From positions 24,063,730 to 24,127,729 of the forward strand of contig NC_082697.1 in NCBI RefSeq assembly GCF_949987515.2: a DNA stretch of 64,000 nt, in the 5' to 3' direction. The position numbers were made by a program, and so were the translations under genes. This document shows positions 33,663 to 45,848 of this stretch, in pieces. How positions within the stretch are numbered: position 1 is the first letter of the stretch; each line of letters starts with the position of its first letter. Source of the DNA: Delphinus delphis. Lineage: Eukaryota; Chordata; Mammalia; Artiodactyla; Delphinidae. Under the pieces are notes generated by a model. It was not told where the DNA came from. It was given only the letters and a program-made list of their open reading frames with translations, and did not search any database.

Positions 33663-35281
33663 CAGGCATACCTAAGAGATATTGTGGGTTTGGTTCCAGA
33701 TCACAGCAATAAAGCAAATATTGCAATAAAGTGAGTCACACGAATTTTTTGGATTCCCAGCACAGATAAAAGTTATGTCTACACTATACTATATTCTGTT
33801 AAGTATGCAATAGCATTATGTCTAAAAAAATGTACATAGCTTAATTTAAACATACTTTATTAATAAAAAAATTTAGCCCCTAATAAGAGAATCAGCCCGT
33901 CCTTTGAAGCTTTGAAGCCAGGCATTGACTTCTCTTTTCTAGCTATGAAAGTCCTAGATGGCATCTTCTTCTGAAATAAGGCTGTTTCGTCTACATTGAA
34001 AATCTGTTGTTTAGTGTAGCCACCTTCATTAATTGTCTTAGGTAGATCTTCTGGATAACTTGCTGCAGCTTCTACATCAGCCCTTGCGACTTCACCTTGC
34101 ACTTTTATGGTCCGGAGACAGGCTTCTCTCCCTGAACCTCATGAACTAATCTCTCCTAGCTTCAAACTTTTCTTCTATAGCTTCCTCACCTCTCTCAGCC
34201 TTCATAAAATTGAAGAAAGTTAGGGCCTTACTCTGGATGAGGCTTTGGCTTAAGGGAGTGTTGTGGCAGGTTTGATCTTCTCTCCAGACCACTTGGACTT
34301 TCTCCATATCAGCAATAAGGCTGTTTTGCTTTCTTATCATTCATGTGTTCACTGGAGTAGCACTTTTAATTTCCTTCAAGAACTTTACATTTGCATTACC
34401 ACTTGGCTAACTGTTTGGTGCAAGAGGCCTAGCTTTCATCCTATCCCAGCTTTCGACATGCCTTCCTCACTAAGCTTAATTATTTCTAGCTTTTTTTTTC
34501 CTTTTATTTATTTATTATTTTTGGCTGCATTGGGTCTTCATTGCTGCGCGTGGGCTTTCTCTAGTTGTGGTGTGCAGCCTTTTCATTGAAGTGGCTTCTC
34601 TTGTTGCAGAGCATGGGCTCTAGGCGCACGGGCTTCAGTAGTTGTGGCACGCGGGCTTCAGTAGTTGTGGCTTGTGGGCTCTAGAGCGCAGGCTCGGTAG
34701 TTGTGGCACATGGCCTTAGTTGCTCCGCGGCATGTGGGATCTTCCTGAACCAGGGCTCAAACCTGTGTCCCCTGCATTGGCAGGCAGATTCTTAACTACT
34801 GTGCCACCAGGGAAACCCTATTTCTAGCTTTTGATTTAAAGTGAGAAGTATGCAACACTTCCTTTAACTTGAACACTCAGAGGCCATTGTATGGTTATTA
34901 ATTGGCCTAATTTTAATATTAGGAAGGAATAGGGAGGCCTGAGGAGAGGGAGAGAGGTGGGGGAACAGCTAGTCTGTGAAATAGTCAGAACACAGACAAC
35001 ACTTATCAGTTGTTTGCCATATTATGGGCATGTGGTGCCCCCAAACAATTAAAAGAGTAACATCAAAGATCACTGATCACAGATCACCGTAACAAACATA
35101 ATAATAATGAAAAAATTTTGAAATATTGCAAGAATTACCAGAACATGACACAGAGACACAAAGTGAGCAAATGCTGTTGGAAAAATGGCTCTGATAGACT
35201 TACTTAATGCAGGGTTGCCACAGACCTTCAATTTGTAAAAAACACAGTATCTGCAAAGTACAGTAAAACAAAGTAGGTCTG
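33663..35281 (-). mobile_element. Tigger1 DNA transposon remnant with transposase fragments
   Basis: Left end CAGGCATACCT and right end ...AGGTCTG, each abutted by TA, the mariner/Tigger target. On the - strand, pogo-type transposase pieces can be read: 34340-34146 ([17 protein letters not shown]) and 34102-33860 ([40 protein letters not shown]). The DET of QQIFNVDET corresponds to the first catalytic Asp region. Frameshifts and a large internal deletion (about 1.3 kb remains of about 2.4 kb) make it dead. A SINE sits at 34495-34818. Confidence 0.9.
34495..34818 (-). mobile_element. CHR-type SINE (long class) inside Tigger1
   Basis: Reverse copy with exact target duplication TATTTCTAGCTTTT at 34481-34494 and 34819-34832. 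Confidence 0.93.
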
Positions 35282-35283
35282 TA

Positions 35284-36760
35284 GTTTTTTAAAAAAATGT
35301 TAAGTACATCAAATAGTTTATTGGTTCCATTATTTGTCTGGAGATCTGCCTCACACATCTTTCATCCTGTACCAGTCTGTCCTGGTTGTTGTCTGGTCTT
35401 GATGCAAAGCTGTCATAGTGGAACTTTTCCTTATAATTCTCTTGTATTGTATCCCTTTCCTAGATTCCTTTTTTTGTTTACTGATTTTTTTCCTCGGTTT
35501 TCCTAAAGTACTTCCTCTAGTAGTTTTCTAAGAAAGGGTGTGTGAGATATGTATTTTGAATCATTCCACACATGAAAAAATGTGTTTTTCTAACTTAGCA
35601 CCAGATTAATAGTTGGGGCAAGGTATAGAATTCTAGACTGGAAAAAATTTTCCTTCAGAATTTTGAAGGCATTGCTTCACTGTGTTCTAGCATTCCGGTT
35701 GCTGTTGGACAGTTTGAAGCCATTATACGTAACCTAATTTTTTCTTTGAAAGATTTAAGATCTTCTTTTTATCCTCAGTATTTTGAAATTTCATGATGCT
35801 ATGTCTACTTGGTTCTTTTTTTCATTCATTACTGGGTACTTGGTAGGCCCTTTCAAAATAGAGACTAGTGTCCTTTAGTTCTAGAAGATATTCCAGTACT
35901 GTTTTTCAAATTCTCTCTCCTCTCTGTTTTCTCTGTCCTCTCATTTGGGGTGTCTATTGGATATTGGACTTTTTGGATTGATCTAATTTGTGTGTTTTAT
36001 TTTCTATTGATTTAAGTTCTTTCTTGGTCTCCAGTTGTTTCTTTGAAGCATCATTATTATTTTATCACCATGATATCCTCTCTTATCTCTCTGAGTTTTC
36101 TTGGTTTTGTTTTCAGTTTCCATTTGTTCTAAGCATAATCTCTTTGTCTTCCTGGATTCCCCCCCACCCTGCCTTTTTTTTCTGTTTGTCTTGGGCTCTG
36201 TCTTTCATATGGGTAGATTTTCTCTTATTTATGGTGATCCTTGGCTGTCTGCTTATTATTTAAGAATGTTAGAAGGATGGGGTATGTAGGGATAGTCACC
36301 TGGCTGCACATAGTTGAGGTGAGACCTGGGGTTCTGTCTGGTCTGTATACAAACGTTCAGCTTCATTCTCATCTCTGTAACTTACCCCCACCTGCCATAG
36401 TATCTGATAACCTTCAAGGTGCTGGATCTCTCAGAAGTTGTATGGGGTGAGTTGGCCTGATTTTTATTGGTATTCCTCTCTGCAGGCCATTGAGCTGTAA
36501 TTTCTTCCATAATGCTCAGTCATTTATCCCTCTTCCTCCTGCTTTTAATGTTTCCACTATTATGTTAAAATTTATTTTGCTATAGTCTCTTCTGTTAATT
36601 TGTTATTTAAGACTATTTTTAATGCTTTATTGTCATTTTAGTGAGGTTATTGGAGGGAAAGATGATATACATGTGATTAATCTACCATTTTTCACTAGAA
36701 GTCTATTAGCATTGGAGGTATATATTTCCAGATTTTTCCCTCATTTTTCTTTTACACTTT
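35284..36760. other. Intron 6, T-rich, possibly an old antisense L1/HAL1-like repeat
   Basis: 'gcaaggtatagaattctaga', 'cattgcttcactgtgttcta' and 'ctgttggacagtttgaagcc' resemble an old repeat I have seen described as L1-related. I cannot name the family. No gene. Confidence 0.35.
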
Positions 36761-36769
36761 TAAATATTG

Positions 36770-37275
36770 TATCGGTTAACTGTCATCACAAAAATGTTAT
36801 TTGACAAACCACTCCAAAACTCAGTGGCTTAAAACAACAATACGCATTCACTTAGCTCATGTGTCTGTAAGTCAGATAGGTGTCAGCTGGTCTAGGTTGA
36901 ATGTGGCTAGGCAGTTTGTTGGTTTCATCGGGGCTCATTCATGCATTGGCAGCTGACTGTAGTTGGCTCATCTAGGCTGGGCTCTTCACCACATGTCTGT
37001 CATCCTCATGGACCAGGGGACTAATTTAGGCATATTCCTCTTATAGTGATGGCAGAGACACAACTGTGAGCAAGCCCAATCAGGCTTGAGCTTTTGAAGT
37101 TCTGGTTGTATCACATGTGCTTACATCACATTGATCAAAACAAAACATGGGTGATCTCAGGTGTGAGTATTTCCATCCTGTCCACAATGGGGGAGCACTG
37201 CAAAGTTATATGGCAAAGAGCCTGGACATAGGGAGGGGTTAAGAATTGGGGACAAAAATACAGTCTGCCACATGT
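36770..37275 (+). repeat. Old mammalian interspersed repeat (LTR- or DNA-type), family not assigned
   Basis: 'caaactcagtggcttaaaac'-type opening and 'acaatacgcattcactta', then 'gttggctcatctaggctggg' and a close at 'atacagtctgccacatg'. This layout recurs across mammalian genomes, but I am unsure whether it is an MLT-like LTR or another class. Confidence 0.45.
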
Positions 37276-37424
37276 CAGTAAACATTTAGTCTGTTATTTT
37301 TCATGGCTGCTTACTGTTCCGTTGTCTTGATGAATAAATAGAAATTCTTTAACCAACTTCTATTAAATATCTAGTTAATTTCCCAGTTTTCAGCTGTTTA
37401 AATAATACTATAATTTTCTTTCTT

Positions 37425-37555
37425 TTTTTTAATTTAAAAATTTTTTTGGCCTCATCATGTGGCTTCTGGGATCTTAGCTCCCCAACCAGGGATCGAACCC
37501 GGGCCACAGCAGTGAAAGTGCTGAGTCTTAACCACTGGACTGCCAGGGAATTCCC
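37425..37555 (-). mobile_element. CHR-type SINE (about 115-base class)
   Basis: T/A tail, then 'tttggcctcatcatgtggct' and 'ggactgccagggaattccc' at 37537-37555. It interrupts an old L1M-like sequence whose other half continues at 37560-37790. Confidence 0.85.
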
Positions 37556-38924
37556 ATACAGTTAATTTTCTAATGTAATTTCTAACAGTAATTGTCACAC
37601 ACATGTTCAATTATTTTCTTACTCTAAAGTCCTAGAAATAGAATTATTGTGTCACTGCGTGTATACCTTCTTTAGGATTTCTGAAATTTATCACTAAATT
37701 GCCTTCAAGAGTTTTACCAATGTGTACTCGGATAAGAAGTGTATGAGAGCTCTTATTTCCCTACATTATTGCTGAATAATTTGCACACTGAGGAAATAAA
37801 GACTCAAAAGTTGTACATAGGACCTTTTACTTAGAGTTTACTTACCTTTCCTAGGGTGGCACGCGGGAATGACTTAGGTCTTCATAAGACATTGCTTCTC
37901 TTGGAGTGGTTGTAGTTAGTCTTTCTGTAGGTCATTTAGTTTAACTTATTATCAGGTTACTTGAAATGACTCTTTGCTGTCTGTGAACATCCCCTGCCTC
38001 AGTTCCTGTTTCCAGAGTGTCCAGCTCAGGTAGACTCATTTATGAAGGTGCCTGGTGTCCATTAAAGTAAGAACTGTATGAGGCAGCCTGGCAGAAGGGA
38101 TTGAGCACTGGCCTTTGGAAATGTCACCTTTAAAATAGCTGAGCACAGAGGTAGAAAGACTAAAGACATGCTCTCTGAGGTGTGTACAATAGAAGTCTCA
38201 CACAAAAATGTAAAGTATGCCATTTTAAGAACATCTTTCAAAAGACCCTTTTAAGTCAATGGAATGATTTTGTTTGGGGGAAAAAATGTAAAAAAGTTAT
38301 ATGTCACTCCTTTGCAGCCACATTGTTTTGGTTCCACAGAAAAAAAATTTTTTTATTATGTCACTCTAGATTTCTGTCAAATGAATTTTATGAACATTTT
38401 TGTAATATTGTATGCACAATTTTGTTTTAATTTTATTACTTGTTTCATATGAATCATGAATGACATTAGTCACATTTGTTAATTTCTTTACATCAAAATT
38501 TAAGTTTTTAAAATTTTAGGAGTAGTTCAAGTATGTGGTAAAAATAAAAGAAATTCAAACATATGAAATGAGAAGTAAAAGTCTTTTATCATCCCACCCC
38601 ACCCCACCTCCACTTCCATTCCTCAGGTATGTTTGTCATGGGGTCCTAGGCCTTCCCTTTTGCTGGACACTTAAGTTATTTTCCATTGTTGGCAGCTGTA
38701 AGTAGAGACCGTCGCAAGTAACATTTCTAATCTGTTAAAATATTTGAAGAATTCTATTTTAGTTAGGTCTCTGAACTATTCTCTTTGAATATATTAGTAA
38801 TCCCTATTAGCAGTATATACAAAGTTCAGTTATAAAATCTGCAGGTCATATTTCTATATTTCACATTTGTACCACATAATTAGATATTTAATAAAATTTG
38901 TGAAGGAATAATTCACTCTTTAAA
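37556..38924. other. Intron 6, old L1M-like pieces and unassigned sequence
   Basis: 37560-37790 ('cactaaattgccttcaagag', 'aagaagtgtatgagagctct') is a diverged antisense L1-type fragment. 37800-38924 holds nothing I can name apart from a similar faint trace at 38660-38740. Confidence 0.4.
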
Positions 38925-39500
38925 GAAGAAAACAGTTGGGAGATTTCACAAAAGAAGGGATCTAGATGACTAAAAACTATGAAAAAATATTCAACTCCTT
39001 AGATAACTAATAAAGAAAAGCAAATTGAAATAACAAAGAAGTGGTTTTTTATTCCCTTTCAAATTGGCAAAGATTTTAGAAGATAATTCTCAGTTCTGGC
39101 AAAGTGCTATCAAACTGGCATTTTCCCACATGGCAAGTTGACTTATAAATTAGCACAGCCCTCTTGGGAAGCAGTTTGGCAGTAGTTCAAGTGTTTGTTC
39201 TTTTGATTTATGAATTTTAATTTTGATAACCTATCCTAAAGTAGTGCAGAATTACAGACCAAGCTTTATGATGCTAAGTCATTAATTGCAGGATTATTAT
39301 AATGATTAGAAAAATTGGAAAATACTTCAAAGTAGAGAGAGGAATGGCTAAGTAAAACATGGTTTGCCCATGTAATTAAAGAAAATACAGTTTACCCATG
39401 CACACGATATTTGAAAATAATTGTAAATTATGTGAGGATACATTTATTTTTTAAAAGCTGAATACAAAATTGTATATTTTAATAAAGTATAATCTCAACT
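38925..39500 (+). mobile_element. Old L1 (L1M-type) ORF2 end and 3' UTR
   Basis: 'tatgaaaaaatattcaactc', 'gcaaattgaaataacaaaga', 'caaattggcaaagattttag', 'cttgggaagcagtttggcag' and 'gaaaaattggaaaatacttc' follow the L1 ORF2 tail in order. Heavily mutated. Confidence 0.75.
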
Positions 39501-40199
39501 ATGTTAAAACTACAACACAAATAGAAATAGATTCCAAAAGAGTAATACTTGTTTCTGCAGAGTAAGTTAGTAATTTTTATTTCCTCCTCATATCTGTTTT
39601 TTCCCAAAGTTTCTTCAATGAGCACATAATTTAAAATAAATTGATTGATAAGAAGATAGGGACAGTGGAAGTAAACTATGTACCTCTCTCCCCAGACTTC
39701 CGTGGAGCAGGTGCCCCCACAGAAGGGAGTGGCCTCATTTGCTTTGTCCCCTTGACTCCTTCTACTTGTTCTCCTTTGACTTTCTTTGTGGCAGCCCAGG
39801 GTTGCCTGGGACACGCTGAGAGCCACAGGCCAGGAGAAAGCCCAGGCCATTGTATTGTGATGTCCTTGTTGGGGTGTTGGCCAGGAAACTCAAATCTGTG
39901 GGCAAGATTGATTTGTTTAGTGGAGCAGCTTGGGTTTTACTTCAAAGGTTGGGGCTTTGGTGAAGGAGCTACTTAAAATACTCCATCCCTCTGAAGTCAT
40001 CTTCATTAGGCTTTCAAAAGGAAAACAAACAGGTGTTAATAGGTACTCCTGCTTATTCACTGTTGGTGGTTGTCAACAATGAGATGCTCCATACTAGAAA
40101 TTCTTGAGGTTTGCCGCCCAAGGACCCTTCCGATTCTCCTTATTCCACCAAAAGAGACCTGAGTGACAGGGCTTGCTTCCCAAGGAAAAAGAAGAATCA
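39501..40199. other. Intron 6, unassigned
   Basis: Looks unique. Overlapping open frames on both strands at 39479-39976 (up to 123 codons) resemble no protein I know. Confidence 0.4.
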
Positions 40200-40254
40200 G
40201 TACTATCAGAGGTGGTTCAGAGTAAGAGCTCAGGCTGCTGTGATGTCAGACAGA

Positions 40255-40768
40255 TGTCAATGAAAAAATGTTACCTGCAAAATCAGTAAACAAATGTGTC
40301 ACAGCCCTCAAGCCATCACATTACAGCTGCCCCTATGATGAGCCCCGAGGGAACTCAGGATAGAAACAGGATGCTCCCCATCTAGAGGTCAGCCCCTGCA
40401 GCCACCCCCGAAGGTGCACCCTGAGGAGACTCAGGATGAGAAAGCACAGGCCCAGATAGCTGAGGTGCATATCAAAGGAATGATTTCAGAGAGCCCAGAC
40501 GCTTGCATCTTCCCATACATAGAAAAGCGCTAAATTCCTTAACTTGAGATACCTGGTTTTCTCTAATTAACAGTAATCTTTTGATGTTCCGACTACATGG
40601 TCTTTGTTGCAAAAACTACTATATATCTTGGCTCCTCTCTTACGTCTTTGGAAGCAGTCTCTCAGAGCTATCTGAGATGCTGTGTCCCAGGCTTAAGTCC
40701 TCAGTTTTGTCCGCCACATAAAACATAACTCTCAACCTTTAGGTTGTGCATTTTTTTTTCAGTCGACA
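40255..40768 (+). mobile_element. Solo LTR of an endogenous retrovirus (gamma/ERV1-like)
   Basis: 514 bases beginning TGTCAATG and ending GTCGACA, so TG...CA ends. It is flanked by the 4-base duplication CAGA (40251-40254, 40769-40772), typical of class I retroviruses. A TATA-like 'ctatatatctt' at about 40618, followed by an R-like 'cagagctatctgagatgctg', and an 'ataaaac' signal near 40720 complete the U3-R-U5 layout. No internal viral genes remain, so it arose by recombination between two LTRs. Confidence 0.8.
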
Positions 40769-40921
40769 CAGATCTGATAGCTAATTCTAGTTCTAGCACT
40801 TCCTGGCATTATCACTTTAAGCAAGTCACTTAACTGTTTAGGACCTCAGTTTCCTTGTCTATAACATGGGGACTGAAACAGTCCCTACTGCATAGAGTAA
40901 ATGTAAAGAATGAATGAGATG

Positions 40922-40933
40922 AGGAGGAAAAAA
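40922..40933 (+). repeat. Tiny A-rich insertion with 13-base target duplication
   Basis: AATGAATGAGATG occurs at 40909-40921 and again at 40934-40946, with AGGAGGAAAAAA between. Could be a minimal retro-insertion or a local slippage duplication. Confidence 0.6.
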
Positions 40934-41046
40934 AATGAATGAGATGGTGCATGTGAAACACTTAGCATAGTGTGGGAGCATGAACTAGATGCTCAGTAAA
41001 TGGTGGTGCTGATTGTTACTCTTGCTAATATTAAAAGATCCCTCAG

Positions 41047-41910
41047 GACTTCCTCTTGGGAGAACACCAGAATCACAACTAACTGCTGAACAATTATTGA
41101 CAGGAAAACACTGGAACTCACCAAAAAAGATACCACATGTCCAATGACACAGGAGAAGCCACAATGAGATGGTAGGAGGGGTGCAATCACAATAAAATCA
41201 AATCCCATTACCACTGGGTGGGTGACTCACAAACTGGAGAACAATTATAGCACAGAAGTCCACACACTGGAGTGAAGGTTCTGAGCCCCATGTCAGGCTT
41301 CTCAACCTGGGGGTCTGGCAATGGGAGGAGGAATTCCCAGAGAATCAGACTTTGAAGGCTAGCAGGATTTGATTGCAGGACTTTGACAGGACTGGGGGAA
41401 ATAGAGACTCCACTCTTGGAGGGCACACAAAAGAGTGTGCACATCAGGACCCAGGGGGAAGGAGCAGTGACCCCGCTGGAAACTGAACCAGACCTACCTG
41501 CTAGTGTTGGAGGGTCTCCTGCAGAGGCAGGGTCGGCTGTGACTCACCATGGGGACAGGGACACTGGCAGCAGAAGCTCAGGGAAGTAATCCTTGGCGTA
41601 AGCCCTCCCAGAGTCCACCATTAGTTCCACCAAAGACCCTGTAGGCACCAGTGCTGGGTCGCCTCAGGCCAAACAACAAGCATGGAGGGAACTCAGCCCC
41701 ACCCATCAGCAGACAGGCAGATTAAAGTTTTACTGAACTCTGCCCACCAGAGCAACACCCAGCTCTACCCACCACCAGTCCCTCCCATCGGGAAGCTTGC
41801 ACAAGCCTCTTAGATAGCCTCATCCACCAGAGGGCAGACAGCAGAAGCAAGCAGAATTACAATCCTGCAGCCTGTGGAATGAAAACCACATTCACAGAAA
41901 GATAGACAAA
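41047..41910 (+). promoter_or_regulatory. L1 5' UTR
   Basis: GC-richer block containing 'gaacaattattgacaggaaa', 'gaccctgggggtctggcaat'-like and 'ctctacccaccaccagtccc' text, of the type found in cetartiodactyl L1. This is the internal promoter region of the element; whether it still fires is unknown. Confidence 0.75.
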
Positions 41911-42803
41911 GTGAAAAGGCCAAGGACTATGTACCAGATGAAGGAAGAAGATAAAACCCCAGAAAAACAACTAGATGAAGTGGAGATAGGCAACCTTCCA
42001 GAAAAAGAGTTCAGAATAATGATAGTGGAGATGATCCAGAACCTTGGGAAAAGAATGGAGATAAAGATCAGAAGATGCAAGAAATCTTTAAAAAAGACCT
42101 AGAAGAATTAAAGAACAGAGATGAACAATACAATAACTGAAATGAAAAATACACTAGAAGGAATCAATAGCAGAATAACTGAGGCAGAAAACAGATAAGC
42201 GACCTGTAAGACAAAATGGTGGAAATCACTGCTATGGAACAGAATAAAGAAAAAAGACTGAAAAGAAATGAAGACAGCCTAAGAGACCTCTGGGACAACA
42301 TTAAACGCAACAACATTCGCATTATAGGGATTCCAGAAGGAGAACAGAGAGAGAAAGGACCCAAGAGAATATTTGAAGAGACTATAGTCGAAAACTTCCC
42401 TAACATGGGAAAGGAAATAACCACCCAAGTCCAGGAAGTACAGAGAGTCCCAGGCAGGATAAACCCAAGGAGAAATACGCTGAGACACGTAGTAATCAAG
42501 TTGAGAAAAATTAAAGACAAAGAAACATTATTAAAAGCAACAAGGGAAAAACGACAAGTAACATACAATGGAACTCCCATAAGGTTAACAGCTGATTTCT
42601 CAGCAGAAATTCTACAAGCCAGAAGGGAGTGGCACAATATATTTAAAGTGATGAAAGGGAAGAACCTACAAACAAGAATACTGTACCCAGCAAGGATTTC
42701 ATTCAGATTTGATGGAGAAATCAAAAGCTTTACAGACAAGCAAAAGCTAAGAAAATTCACCACCAAACCAACTCTACAACAAATACTAAAGGAACTTCTG
42801 TAA
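41911..42803 (+). pseudogene. L1 ORF1 (RNA-binding protein), frameshifted
   Basis: The N-terminal part (41911-42102) starts MKRPRTMYQMKEEDKTPEKQ and ends in KKSLKKT. After a frame break around 42100-42215 the second part (42216-42803) is open for 195 codons. That part contains the ORF1p RRM and C-terminal domain text NNIRIIGIPEGEQREKG, QEVQRVPGRINPRRN and ILYPARISFRFDGE, ending KELL. ORF1p is the nucleic-acid chaperone of the L1 particle. Confidence 0.85.
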
Positions 42804-42839
42804 GTGGGAAACACAAGAGAAGAAAAAGGGCCTACAGAG

Positions 42840-43041
42840 GGCTTCCCTGGTGGCGCAGTGGTTGAGAGTCCGCCTGCCGATGCAGGGGACACGGGTTCGT
42901 GCCCCGGTCCGGGAAGATCCCACATGCCGCGGAGCAGCTGGGCCCGTGAGCCATGGCCGCTAAACCTGCGCGTCTGGAGCCTGTGCTCCACAACAGGAGA
43001 GGCCACAACAGGAGAGGCCCATGTACCGCAAAAAAAAAAAA
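42840..43041 (+). mobile_element. CHR-type SINE (205-base class) between L1 ORF1 and ORF2
   Basis: Forward copy with A tail. Target duplication AAAAAGGGCCTAC at 42823-42835 and 43042-43054. Confidence 0.93.
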
Positions 43042-43400
43042 AAAAAGGGCCTACGGAAACAAACCCAAAACAATTAAGAAAATGGTAACAGGAACATACA
43101 TGTCAATAATTACCTTAAATGTGAATGGATTAAATGTTCCAACCAGAAGACACAGGCTGGCTGAATGGATACAAAAACAAGACCCATATATATGCTGTCT
43201 ACAAGAGACCCACTTCAGACCTAGGGACACATACAGACTGAAAGTGAGGGGATGGAAAAAGATATTCCATGCAAGTGGAAATCAAAAGAAAGCTGGAGTG
43301 GCAAAACTCTTATCAGATAGAATAGACTTTAAAATAAAGAATGTTACAAGAGACAAGGAAGGATACTACATAATGATCAAGGGATCAGTCCAAGAACAAG

Positions 43401-43727
43401 GGCTTACCGGGTGGTGCAGTGGTTAGGAATATGCCTGCCAGTGCAGGGGACACGGGTTCAGACCCTGGTCCAGGAAGAGCCCATGTGCCACAGAGCAGTG
43501 AAGCCCGTGAGCCACAACTACTAAGCCTGCACTCTATTGCCTGCGAGCCACAACTACTGACTCGTGCACCTAGAGCCCATGCTCCACAACAAGAGAAGCC
43601 ACTGCAGTGAGAAGCCCGTGCACTGCAAGGAAGAGTAACCCCTGCTCACTGCAGCTAGAGAAAGCCTGCATGCAGTAATGAAGACCCAACACAGCCAAAA
43701 ATAAATAATAAATTTATAAAAAATATA
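43401..43727 (+). mobile_element. CHR-type SINE (long class) in L1 ORF2
   Basis: Forward copy from 'ggcttaccgggtggtgcagt' to an A/T-rich tail. Target duplication CAAGAACAAG at 43391-43400 and CAAGAAGAAG at 43728-43737. Confidence 0.88.
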
Positions 43728-44472
43728 CAAGAAGAAGATATAACAATTATAAATATATATGCACCCAACACAGGAGCACCTCAATACATAAGGCAAATGC
43801 TAACAGCTATAAAAGAGGAAATCAACAGTAACACAATAGTTACTGTTGTAATTATCGTAATAGTGGGGGGCTTTAGCACTTCACTTACACCAATGGACAG
43901 ATCGATCAGACAGAAAATTAATAAGGAAACACAAGCTTTAAATGACACAATAGACCAGATAGATTTAACTGATATTTATAGGACATTCCATCCAAAAACA
44001 GCAGATTACACTTTCTTCTCAAGTGCACACGGAACATTCTCCAGGATACATCACATCTTGGGTCACAAATCAAGCCTCAGTAAATTTAAGAAAATTGAAA
44101 TCATATCAAGCATATTTTCCAACCACAACGCTATGGTTTATTAGAAATAAATTACAGGGAAAAAACCATAAAAAACACAAACACATGGAGGCTAAACAAC
44201 ACAGTACTAAATAACCAAGAGATCACTGAAGAAATCAAAGCGGAAATAAAAACATACCTAGAGACAAATGACAACGAAAACACAACAATCCAAAACCTAT
44301 GGGATGCAGCAAAAGCAGTTCTAAGAGGGAAGTTTATAGCAATACAATCCTACCTCAGGAAACAAGAAAAATCTCAAATAAACAATCTAACCTTACGCCT
44401 AAGGGAACTAGAGAAAGAAGAACAAACAAAACCCAAAGTTAGCAGAAGGAAATAAATCATAAAGATCAGAGC

Positions 44473-44495
44473 AAAAAAAAAAAAAAAAAAAAAAC
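44473..44495 (+). repeat. Poly(A)-only insertion with 10-base target duplication
   Basis: 22 A residues plus a C, flanked by AGATCAGAGC at 44463-44472 and 44496-44505. L1 copies elsewhere read straight through 'aaagatcagagcagaaataa', so this is an insertion into ORF2. Confidence 0.8.
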
Positions 44496-45848
44496 AGATC
44501 AGAGCAGAAATAAATGATATAGAAACAAAACAATAGCAAAGATCAATAAAACTAAAAGCTGGTTCTTTGAGAAGAGAAACAAAATTGATAAACCATTAGC
44601 CAGACTCATCAAGAAAAAGAGGGAGAGGACTCAAATCAATAAAATTAGAAATGAAAAAGGAGAAGTTACAACAGACACAGCAGAAATACAAAGGCATCCT
44701 AAGAGACGACTACAAGCAACTCTATGCCAATAAAATGGACAACCTGGAAGAAATGGACAAATTCTTATCACCTTCCAAGACTGAATCGGGAAGAAATAGA
44801 AAATATGAACAGAACACTCACAAGTAATGAAATTGAAACTATGGTTAAAAATCTTCCAACAAACAAAAGTCCAGGACCAGATGGCTTCACAGGTGAATTC
44901 TATCAAACATTTAGAGAAGAGCTAACACCCATCCTTCTAAACTCTTCCCAAAAATTGCAGAGGAAGGAACACTCCCAAACTCATATTATGAGGCCACCAT
45001 CACCCTGATACCAAAACCAGACAAAGATACTACAAAAAAAGAAAATTTCAGACCAATATCACTGATGAATATAGATGCAAAATCTTCAACAGAATACTAG
45101 CAAACAGAATCCAACAGCACATTAAAAGGATCATATACCATGATCAAGTGGGATTCATCCCAGAGATTCAAGGATTCTTCAATATATGCAAGTCAATCAA
45201 TGTGATATACCATATTAACAAATTGAAGAATAAAAACCATATGATCATCTCAATAGATGCAGAAAAAGCTTTTGACAAAATTCAGCATCCATTTATGATA
45301 AAAACTCTGCAGAAAGGGCATAGAGGGAACCTACCTCAGCATAATAAAGGCCTTATATGACAAACCCACTGCAAACATCATTCTCAATGATGAAAAACTG
45401 AAAGCATTTCCTCTAAGATCAGGAACAAGACAAGGATGTCCACTCTAGCCACTCTTATTCAACATAGTTTTGGAAGTCCTAGCCACGGCAATCAGAGAAG
45501 AAGAAGAAATAAGAGGAATACAAATTGGAAAAGAAGAATTAAAACTGTCACTGTTTCAGATGAAATGATACTATACGTAGACAATCCTAAAGATGCCACT
45601 AGAAAACTACTAGAGCTAATCAATGAATTTGGTAAAGCCGCAGGATACAAAATTAATGCACAGAAATCTCTTGCATTCCTATACACTAACAACGAAAGAT
45701 CAAAAAGAGAAATTAAGGTAACAATCCCATTCACCATTGCAACAAAAAGAATAAAATACCTAGGAATAAACCTACCTAAGGAGGTAAAAAACCTGTACTC
45801 AGAAAACTATAAGACACTGATGAAAGAAATCAAAGAAGACACAATCAG

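Larger units (their letters stand above)
40200..41030 (+). repeat. MIR SINE, split by a solo LTR
   Basis: The 5' part is at 40205-40254 ('agtaagagctcaggctgctg'). The core and 3' part are at 40773-41010 ('caagtcacttaactgtttag', 'cagtttccttgtctataaca', 'atgctcagtaaatggtggtg'). The LTR at 40255-40768 separates them. A micro-insertion lies at 40922-40933. Confidence 0.75.

Noticed and set aside
33860..34340. Tigger transposase pieces as a domesticated gene
   Set aside because: Frameshifted, internally deleted, split by a SINE, and without a promoter or splice context.
39479..39976. Overlapping 111- and 123-codon frames on opposite strands
   Set aside because: No recognisable domain, no splice signals or codon pattern to support them. 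Chance frames in unique intron.
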